Below are positions 57,403-64,000 of a DNA stretch of 64,000 nucleotides, piece after piece. Within the stretch, counting starts at the first letter, position 1. Every line of letters begins with the position of its first letter. This stretch comes from SZUA-100 sp965248135 (GTDB taxonomy: Bacteria > Pseudomonadota > Alphaproteobacteria > Rhizobiales > Rhizobiaceae): the NCBI GenBank assembly GCA_965248135.1, contig CBDFIN010000012.1, positions 1,364,001 to 1,428,000 of the forward strand, given 5' to 3'. The position numbers and the translations under genes were made by a program. The notes beneath the pieces are model-generated. The model was given only the letters and a program-made list of their open reading frames with translations. It was not told the DNA's origin and did no database searches.

Positions 57403-58806
57403 TGTCAGTAGCACATCAGTTGTCCGCTTTATGTAGCACGTGATTTGTCCGGTTTTAGGATGCTCTCAAAAGGAGGGTGTTTGATGAACCGGACTTCATG
57501 GTTACAGGAAAGACGGATGGAGAAGTTTATTGATGTGTTATCTCGATATGAAGAAAAGCGGCTTTCGGGACATGATGCGGCAGAGATTTTAGGGATGTCG
57601 GAGCGGACATTCCGCCGTTATCGCAGGCGCTATGAGGATTGCGGTTCTGATGGGCTCAATGACCGCCGGTTGGGCAAGAAGTCGGTGCGTGCGGTGCCTG
57701 CCGACGAAACCTCATGGATGCTTGAGCAATATGAGACGCGCTATATGGGCTGGAATGTGAAGCATTTTCATGATCATCTGGTCAAGCATCATAATTTCAA
57801 CTGGGGTTACACCTGGACGAAGACCCGGTTGCAGCGCTCAGGGTTGGTGATTGCGGTCTGCGGGCGCGGCATTCACCGGCGCAAGAGGCCGCGCAGGCCA
57901 TGTACCGGTATGATGTTGCATCAGGATGGTTCGACCCATGAATGGCTTGAGGGCAAACCTAAGCTTGACCTGATTGTGACCATGGATGATGCGACATCAA
58001 AGGTTTATTCGGCCTTTCTGGTTGAGGAAGAAGGAACAATGTCCAGCTTTCGCGGTTTTTTGGATGTGTTTGAGTGTCACGGCCTGCCCTGTTCAATCTA
58101 TACGGATCGCGGCAGTCACTATTTTCACACGCCCAAGGCCGGTGAGAAGGTCGATAAAACCCGGCTTACCCAAGTGGGCCGCGCCTTTCATCAGTTGGGC
58201 ATTGAGCATATCGCCGCCTATTCGCCGGAAGCCCGTGGCCGATCGGAGCGCGCCTTTCAGACCTTCCAGGATCGCCTCGTCAATGAATTGAAGCTCCATG
58301 ACATCACCGATATGGCCGTGGCCAACCGCTATATCACGGAAATCTACCTGCCGGATCACAATGCTCGCTTTAGCGTTGCGGCTGAAGACGAGACAAGTGC
58401 TTTTGTGCCGGTCGCTGTCCCGGCAGTCTTACGCGATATTATGTGCGTGCAGAGCGGGCGCATCGTGCGCAGGGACAATACAGTTTCGTACAACAATTTG
58501 GTCCTGCAACTGCCGCAGAGCCTCATCCGTCATCACTATGTCAAGGCCAGGGTGCGGGTGCATGAATACTCAGATGACACAATGGCTATCTTCCATGGCC
58601 CCGGCAAAATCGCTACATATTCAAAACAAGGAGAGATTATCACCAGGCAGAAAACCCAAAAAGCAGCGTGAACCTTTTCGGCGCGAAAGCATTGATGAAC
58701 AAGCCTCCAGTCGCCTCCGGCTCCTTACAGCTTGCCCATCAATGCTTAAAACAGAAGCGGACAATTAGTGTGCTACCAAAACCGGCCAACTCTATTAGCT
58801 ACTAAC
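57403..58806 (+). mobile_element. IS1202/ISNCY-type insertion sequence, copy 2
   Basis: This is a 1404-base element nearly identical to 13526-14929 but reversed. The ends are TGTCAGTAGCAC and, reversed, GTTAGTAGC, with the same double subterminal blocks. No target duplication flanks it: the bases before 57403 (TTATTTTGAT) and after 58806 (AGATAATACT) do not match. Rearrangement or adjacent deletion may have removed one copy. Confidence 0.88.
57484..58671 (+). CDS. IS1202/ISNCY-type transposase, copy 2
   Basis: The 395-residue integrase-core transposase equals copy 1 except for Arg in NRYITEIYL. The DDE residues and N-terminal helix-turn-helix are complete, so it could be active. GGAGG precedes the start. 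As in copy 1, a TTG 13 codons upstream is possible. Confidence 0.86.
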   Translation: MNRTSWLQERRMEKFIDVLSRYEEKRLSGHDAAEILGMSERTFRRYRRRYEDCGSDGLNDRRLGKKSVRAVPADETSWMLEQYETRYMGWNVKHFHDHLVKHHNFNWGYTWTKTRLQRSGLVIAVCGRGIHRRKRPRRPCTGMMLHQDGSTHEWLEGKPKLDLIVTMDDATSKVYSAFLVEEEGTMSSFRGFLDVFECHGLPCSIYTDRGSHYFHTPKAGEKVDKTRLTQVGRAFHQLGIEHIAAYSPEARGRSERAFQTFQDRLVNELKLHDITDMAVANRYITEIYLPDHNARFSVAAEDETSAFVPVAVPAVLRDIMCVQSGRIVRRDNTVSYNNLVLQLPQSLIRHHYVKARVRVHEYSDDTMAIFHGPGKIATYSKQGEIITRQKTQKAA

Positions 58807-59138
58807 AGATAATACTAATGCCTGCATTCAGGAAACAACCACGGCAAAGCCATAAGGAGAATAACCCAAGCTTGAGCTATTTTTGCATTTGAACGGAAAA
58901 CGCTAAAGGTCAGCACTGCGGACGTATTGCCTTTTTCACTTTAGGTAATCGTTCAATATGCGCCACGCCAATTAATGGCGTGTTGTGCCATGAGGAGACG
59001 TTCATCGATCAAAATCGATTGGAGAATAACAACCTTATTAGCCAGTTTATGTGTCATCATTGATAAGACAACCCATTTAGAATTAGCCCGATTTTGATTG
59101 TTTCAATGTTATCTGACGCCAAGGCAGAATGGTGGTAG
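58807..59138. other. AT-rich spacer with one hairpin, no gene
   Basis: About 330 bases between the insertion sequence and the three-domain gene. CACGCCA-ATTAA-TGGCGTG at 58964-58982 is a perfect hairpin but lacks a T tail, so its role is unclear. Nothing else is seen. Confidence 0.5.
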
Positions 59139-61499
59139 CTACCCGGTGATGTTCCACACATTGCTGGTAGCCCATTCAGCAGCAGGGTCATAAGCGAGTT
59201 CCCTCCATTCCACGCGAGCAAATGTAGCTCCCTGAGTTCTAGGTCTCCCAACGATTTCGACGAGCTCAAAGTGATTTCCGGTTGAGTGCGGAAGTTCAGA
59301 TTGCGCAACACCGCAGCTACCTGCACCGCACACGATCAGAGACTTTACTGATTCTGGCGCAGAACGGTCTCGAACCGTTGTCTCTCTTAATTGTGGCTGA
59401 TGTTTATGGCCATGGAGAACGATGTCAAAGTGGTTACGTTCAAGAAACTGCTCAAATAGGCCTCCATCCCTAATAGTTGACATATCAATCCAGTGACCGT
59501 CCGCCTCCGTCGCTATGAAAGATTCTGGATATGGATGTAAATGGTGATGAACACACGCCACTCTGGCAGTGTTGTCGGATAGATCGAGATTATCGATTAA
59601 GTCCCGAACCCGTCTTTGCTGGTGCAGAGATATATAACCATAATGGTGTTGTTCATTTTCATAAACACAAGAGTTGAACGAGCAGATCAATAAATTAATT
59701 TCTTTAAAATGAACAACGGAAACAATATCAGATGAATTAGGGCGTTCACCGCCAATCGAAAAATCCCATGTAACGAGCGGGTACAACTCTCTATACAAAT
59801 CTTCGCCATAAAATTCCTTTGTGAAATATAAATAATTGTCAAATCTTTTATTCTTGTTGATTTTGGACAGATCCCAATTCACGTCATGATTACCAGGGCA
59901 GAAAACAATTCGATTTTTAGGAATCTCTAAGGTTTTCTGCAGTTCATTAAAGAATATCCGTGCTTCGGAAAACTCCTCTTCTGTTGCCGTATAGGCAAAA
60001 TCGCCCGATGCAACTAAAAAAAAATCCTGAGATCGTTGGGAGAAATGACTCCGCCGCCGCGAAAACTCATCGCGAAAATGGTCGATTAATGATCTTGAAT
60101 AATCACCTGCAACAAAACGATGCATCGGCTCTAATTTACCGTCATTTCTAAATTTAGCGCCAAAGTGTACATCTGATATGTGCAAAATCTGAATAGAATC
60201 GACCGGCCCTGTTTTTCCATCTTTAGCTGCGGATGCTTCACCCTTGATAATTGCAGATTTCAAGAAGCTAGTTATTTCTAACGCAATGTCGGTGCGGTAT
60301 CCGTATGAAGCGACCAATTCAATCTGCTCAGCAGGAGAATGCAATACTGTTAGGTCATTTGATACGTCAGCTGCCGATTGAAAAAAATCAATGGCGTTAG
60401 GTGCATCGCCAAGAATGTAGGCACATTCGCCTAAAATGGCCAATTCCCACGGATCACTCCGATCCTTCCACCCTAAAGAAAGATCATCAAATATTTGTTG
60501 ATATGCCAATATGCCAGCGCTGTGATCCTCACCTGCTGCTAGGGAAGAAACTAGGAGCATGGATGCTCTAGTAGCCCTCATATAAAGAGATGAAGGTGCT
60601 AGCATATACCCGCGTTCGTAACATGATGTAGCTTCTAGATATCTTTGCTGCCGTTTATATAACCCTCCTATAATTCCAAGAGTTTCGGGGTCCGCCGAGT
60701 TTAATTTAAGTGCCAGCTTCAACTGATCCTCGGCTTCTTCATAGTGGTTTTCGCCAAGATTTCTGAGGTACCAACCAATGAATCTGTGAATTTCAAAGTC
60801 GTTGGGGTTTTCTTGGGCGGCTCTTTTTGAAACTATTACAGCAAGCTCCCACTCCCCTAAGTTCGACACCTTTTTGGCGAGATCGAGAAGTAAATTGGAC
60901 GGTAAGGGCCGTTGAGTTGAACACCATTGCCAGACGGCAGTAAGTTGCTCAATGGAATTCGCTCTCGACAGTTTTTGTCGCATATCAGCCTCGAATTGAG
61001 ATCGTTCATTCGGATCGGGCTGTAGACCAATCTCGCGTAGGCTGCTTATTACGGGGCTGTTTGGAGCGGATTTTTTGACGTCGGACAATAATTGGGAGAG
61101 CTCCTCTACAGCCGAGGAAGCAGAACCAATATTCGAAGGACTATAGAAAAATACCCGTTGATCTTGCAGATCGAACGGAATTGAAAAACCTTCTGAGGAA
61201 ATGATGATGGTCGGACGTTCGGTAAGGGATTGCCTGATCCCCAACTCAAAAAATACGTTTGCATTTGTTCCCGTAATATCCGCGATCACCACTTCGGCTG
61301 AAAAAAGCTGTCGGACGATTTCCGAGGAAATGCTCCCCGAAAAACTGAATTCGTCAATGCGCGAAACTTGTTTCTGAACGAGAGCACACGCGGGTTTTAT
61401 AAGTCGATGGTATACCGTATTGAAATCAATTTCGGTCACTTCGCCTTCCGAGAACACCTTTTTCTTCCCAAAAGGCATAATTACAAAAACTTCATTCAT
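59139..61499 (-). CDS. Three-domain protein: deoxyribosyltransferase/TIR-like sensor, TPR repeats, calcineurin-type phosphoesterase
   Basis: The 786-residue protein is unlike anything named here. Residues 1-120 match the fold of nucleoside 2-deoxyribosyltransferase-like domains (FVIMPFGKK, VVIADITGTNANVFFELG with Asp74 and Glu85). Residues about 200-390 are helical TPR-like repeats (KLALKLNSADPETLGIIGGL). Residues about 436-750 are a metallophosphoesterase with SDVHF (443-445), SGD (499-500), GNHD (536-539), HHH (651-653) and HGHKH (696-700), so all metal ligands are present. No signal peptide. It is AT-rich compared with its surroundings and stands alone between insertion sequences. A conflict-system or stress-signalling role is inferred. 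Confidence 0.75.
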   Translation of the reverse strand: MNEVFVIMPFGKKKVFSEGEVTEIDFNTVYHRLIKPACALVQKQVSRIDEFSFSGSISSEIVRQLFSAEVVIADITGTNANVFFELGIRQSLTERPTIIISSEGFSIPFDLQDQRVFFYSPSNIGSASSAVEELSQLLSDVKKSAPNSPVISSLREIGLQPDPNERSQFEADMRQKLSRANSIEQLTAVWQWCSTQRPLPSNLLLDLAKKVSNLGEWELAVIVSKRAAQENPNDFEIHRFIGWYLRNLGENHYEEAEDQLKLALKLNSADPETLGIIGGLYKRQQRYLEATSCYERGYMLAPSSLYMRATRASMLLVSSLAAGEDHSAGILAYQQIFDDLSLGWKDRSDPWELAILGECAYILGDAPNAIDFFQSAADVSNDLTVLHSPAEQIELVASYGYRTDIALEITSFLKSAIIKGEASAAKDGKTGPVDSIQILHISDVHFGAKFRNDGKLEPMHRFVAGDYSRSLIDHFRDEFSRRRSHFSQRSQDFFLVASGDFAYTATEEEFSEARIFFNELQKTLEIPKNRIVFCPGNHDVNWDLSKINKNKRFDNYLYFTKEFYGEDLYRELYPLVTWDFSIGGERPNSSDIVSVVHFKEINLLICSFNSCVYENEQHHYGYISLHQQRRVRDLIDNLDLSDNTARVACVHHHLHPYPESFIATEADGHWIDMSTIRDGGLFEQFLERNHFDIVLHGHKHQPQLRETTVRDRSAPESVKSLIVCGAGSCGVAQSELPHSTGNHFELVEIVGRPRTQGATFARVEWRELAYDPAAEWATSNVWNITG

Positions 61500-62259
61500 T
61501 TAAACTATGAATATCCCTTATGCTTAGCGTTCTAATTTTCGCTCCGTGCAGATGTACTTGCAATGTAAAGTGTCGGTGCTGTTTTACAGTTCGCTTGATA
61601 GGCAGGGCTGTTCAACGCTAAATGCTTGATGGTTGTCTGGGGGATTCCCAAAGCGGTATTTGTCTGAATCTATAGGAGTGTATTTGATTCGGAGGATGCA
61701 CTCATGACATTGAAATTCCTGGAACTTTTATCGACGATCCCTGACCCACGCCGGGCGCAGGGCAAGAAATGGCAGCTTGGTCCGGTGATGCTGGCGACGA
61801 TCCTGGCGATTTTGTCGGGGGCGACGTCCTATCGCAAGGTCCATCGCTTCATCGAGGCTCATCGCGAGCACCTCAATGGGGCATTCGGCTTCGGCTGGGA
61901 GCGCGCGCCGGCTTATAGTGCCGTGCGAACCATCCTGCGCGGGCTTGATGGTGGCAAGGTGGAGCGGGTTTTCCGCCAGCATGCTGCGCAATTGTGCGGT
62001 AGCGAACGGAGTGAAGACGTGGAAGCGATGCCGGTCGTGGCGATTGACGGCAAGACGCTGCGGCACAGTTTCGATGCCTTTAACGACCGCAAGGCGGCCC
62101 ATGTTCTGAGCGCTTTTGCGGTCGATGACGCGCTGATACTGGGGCATCTGGAGGTGGACGAGAAGAGCAACGAAATCCCCGCCGCGCAAGCGATGATCAA
62201 AGCGCTGGCGCTTACCGGCCGGCTGTTTACGATGGACGCCATGCACTGTTAAAAAAAAC

Positions 62260-63474
62260 GCCCCTTCAACATTGAAATGCAACATTTTGCTCACATTCCT
62301 TTGAAAAGGCCTCATATGGGGTTTTGTATTCGAGACATTTTCTTGGACGTTGGTTCAGCTTGTCTTCGACGATCTGAACTTCGGCTTTTGTCAGCTTAGT
62401 GAAATCGGTACCCTTTGGGAAGTATTGGCGAACAAGACCGTTGGTATGTTCGTTGAGGCCGCGCTGCCATGAGTGATAGGGCTTGGCGAAATAGATGTCG
62501 CATTGCAATATTTTGGCGATCTTTTTGTGCCCGGCGAATTCTTTGCCATTGTCATACGTGATGGTTTTGATGAACGCTTTGAGCTTTGAAAGCGTCTTGC
62601 CGCAGGCCTTTTGCACGCTGTCCTTTGATTTGTCGCGCAACAGAACCAGCTTGGTGTATTTTGATTTTCGATCGACATGAGAAAGAATGGCACCCTTGTG
62701 GTTTTTGCCGATGATAGTATCGCCCTCCCAGTCGCCAACACGGCTTTTGGTTTCGACGATTTCGGGACGTTCCTCAATGTCAACCCGCCCTGGAATGAGG
62801 CCGCGACCGGCTGTTTTCGTGCCGCGTCGATTGTATTTTTTGCCGCGATGGCGCAGGCAAGTCCATAATTTGCCACCCTTTTTTTTGTCCGCCCAGATGT
62901 GGCGGTAAATCCACTCGTGTGAGACGAAGAGCCCGTTTCGAGCCAGCCAGCCGCTGATCTGATCGGGGCTCCACTGCCATTTCGTCAGCAGGCTTTCAAT
63001 GAGTTCGACGCGCTCAACGGTCATTTTACGCGGCACACAAGAGGCCTTTTTGCGCCGCTCACACGCCTTGTCATGCGCTTGTTTAAAGCGATAACCACAT
63101 TTGCCCTTGTTGCGCTGCAACTCTCGGGTGATAGTCGAACGCTCAACGCCAATCTGGCGGGCAATTTGGGCGCGGCAGAGACCGGTTTGCAAAAGTGTGT
63201 AAATCTGGCATCTTTGATCATAGGCCAGATGGTGATGTCCTTTGGGCATAATATCCTCCGTGAGATGTGGTGTCCCATACGAGGATTGCAGCCATCTGGC
63301 TAAATAATCAAAGGCATAATGGAATGGTTTGACGAGTTTTGCGGATTTTCCGGTCGGCCTCAAGGGTGCTGCGCATCGCTACGCGACAATGCCCTTGACC
63401 CCGCCCACCAAATCCGCAAACAAAAATCATATTCCATCAGCAAACAAATGTTGCGTTTCGGAGTTGAACCGGGG
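62260..63474 (-). mobile_element. IS30-family insertion sequence
   Basis: This 1215-base element lies between two AAAC copies (62256-62259, 63475-63478). Its imperfect inverted ends share TTCAAC...GAAATGCAACATTT (left) and TTCAAC...GAAACGCAACATTT (right). The transposase reads on the minus strand. It entered the ISAs1 transposase gene. Confidence 0.85.
62266..63249 (-). CDS. IS30-family transposase
   Basis: The 327-residue IS30 transposase has the N-terminal HTH (HHLAYDQRCQIYTLLQTGL, SRAQIARQIG-like CRAQIARQIGVERSTITREL), then the DDE core: GDWEGDTIIG, ITYDNGKEFAGH and RGLNEHTNGLVRQYFPKG. The frame is complete, so it could be active. The start MPKGHHHL at 63249 is the family start; upstream codons in the frame do not match. 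Confidence 0.9.
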   Translation of the reverse strand: MPKGHHHLAYDQRCQIYTLLQTGLCRAQIARQIGVERSTITRELQRNKGKCGYRFKQAHDKACERRKKASCVPRKMTVERVELIESLLTKWQWSPDQISGWLARNGLFVSHEWIYRHIWADKKKGGKLWTCLRHRGKKYNRRGTKTAGRGLIPGRVDIEERPEIVETKSRVGDWEGDTIIGKNHKGAILSHVDRKSKYTKLVLLRDKSKDSVQKACGKTLSKLKAFIKTITYDNGKEFAGHKKIAKILQCDIYFAKPYHSWQRGLNEHTNGLVRQYFPKGTDFTKLTKAEVQIVEDKLNQRPRKCLEYKTPYEAFSKECEQNVAFQC

Positions 63475-64000
63475 AAACTTTCCGGGCGGCCCGGGCGGCG
63501 AAAAGCCATCTCATTGTTCAACTTAAGGAAAATCAGCCCGGTCTGCTGCGAATAATCGAGGCTGTCGGCGAAAGAAAACTGCCGCTGGAGCATCATGAAA
63601 CCCTTGATCGAGGCAAGCGCATGCGCGTCGAAAGGCGCATTGTCGAGGTTTTCGATGCCGCTCAGGCGCTTAAACAAACCGGCTGGAACGGGCTCATCGT
63701 GCGTATCATCCGTGTGACGAGAGTGACATTTCTCCGCAGCGCCAAAACCGGGATGTGGAACTGTCGCGAGGAGACCTGCTTTTATGTCTGCTCCGCACCC
63801 GTCAGCGCGAAGAAAGTGGCGCAAGCCATTCGCAACCACTGGGGTATCGAGAACAGAAATCACTATGTCCGCGATGTTACGATGCTGGAGGACGCCAGCC
63901 GCATTCGCACCAACCCTGGCATCTTCGCCAGAACACGCAGTTTCGCACTTAATATCCTGCGTGCCAACGGCGAACAAAACATCGCAGACGCCCTGTGGCG

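Larger units (their letters stand above)
61603..64000 (+). mobile_element. ISAs1-family element, interrupted, running off the window
   Basis: The left end probably begins near 61603 (CAGGGCTGTTCAACGC). The element contains one transposase gene cut by an IS30-family element at 62260-63474 and continues to the window edge. The right end is not in view. Confidence 0.65.
61704..64000 (+). pseudogene. ISAs1-family transposase, nonsense codon and IS30 insertion
   Basis: The first part (61704-62259) is a DDE_Tnp_1-associated and ISAs1 transposase (LLSTIPDPRRAQGKKWQLG, VVAIDGKTLRHSFD). A TAA at 62250-62252 sits where the family has Q (AMHCQKKT). Removing the IS30 element and one AAAC copy puts the two halves exactly in frame: KKTFRAARAAKSHLIVQLKE, then HWGIENRNHYVRDV and ARTRSFALNILRANG. 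The gene continues past the window end. Confidence 0.85.

Noticed and set aside
58964..58982. Hairpin as a terminator of the three-domain gene
   Set aside because: It lies more than 150 bases past the stop and lacks a T-rich tail on either strand.
59139..61499. Possible multi-gene defence operon around the three-domain protein
   Set aside because: No other intact non-transposon gene lies between the two insertion sequences, so only a single-gene system can be supported.

Overview
The window reads as a chromosomal segment of an alphaproteobacterium of the order Hyphomicrobiales (Rhizobiales). The evidence is the ihfB-sppA-rpsA-cmk order, an MbfA-type ferritin/VIT1 iron exporter behind an Irr-like palindrome, a DUF2852 protein, groESL behind a CIRCE operator, the paired M16 peptidases near ileS and ribF, and heavy use of TRAP transporters and IclR/CoA-transferase catabolic genes. 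No tRNA, rRNA or CRISPR array was seen. Species cannot be named from the sequence alone.

Layout. 0.1-10.3 kb is core genome: ihfB, sppA, rpsA, cmk and a YiiX-like papain-fold hydrolase (all minus strand), then mbfA, an alpha/beta hydrolase, a GT4 glycosyltransferase and a large MshEN-like/GT2 glycosyltransferase. 10.3-15.1 kb is a scrap yard: a nitroreductase tail, a broken IS3 transposase, two palindromic repeats, and an IS630 element that was itself entered by an IS1202/ISNCY-type element with a 17-bp target duplication. 15.1-24.7 kb is a decaying catabolic region. It holds Gfo/Idh/MocA, MaoC, solute-binding, CoA-transferase, sugar ABC transporter and enolase-superfamily genes, nearly all broken by internal deletions, one-base deletions or nonsense codons. 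22.7-27.9 kb keeps intact genes (mutarotase, RraA-like, split UxaA dehydratase, SDR, FAH-family hydrolase) that fit non-phosphorylative L-fucose/L-rhamnose-type breakdown. 28.1-35.8 kb is an intact set: a TRAP transporter diverging from an IclR regulator, a quinone oxidoreductase-like enzyme, a CoA-transferase and a lone urocanase.

35.9-57.3 kb is again mostly core genome: DUF2852, groESL, MATE exporter, patatin, two M16 peptidases, rsmD, rluB, tadA, a lipoprotein, ileS, two SDRs, ribF, a degenerate EAL protein, a split secreted hypothetical, a patatin lipoprotein and another SDR. 57.4-64 kb is accessory: a second, almost identical IS1202-type copy in the opposite orientation; a single 786-residue protein joining a nucleoside-deoxyribosyltransferase/TIR-like sensor domain, TPR repeats and a calcineurin-type phosphoesterase; and an ISAs1 element carrying a nonsense codon and a later IS30-family insertion.

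The strongest candidate for an undescribed system is the three-domain protein at 59139-61499, which sits alone between insertion sequences and looks like a one-gene conflict or signalling device. Second is the lone-urocanase/CoA-transferase/TRAP cluster. Third is the decaying sugar-acid region, whose lesions are consistently GC-to-AT nonsense changes, losses of a G from G runs, and internal deletions.
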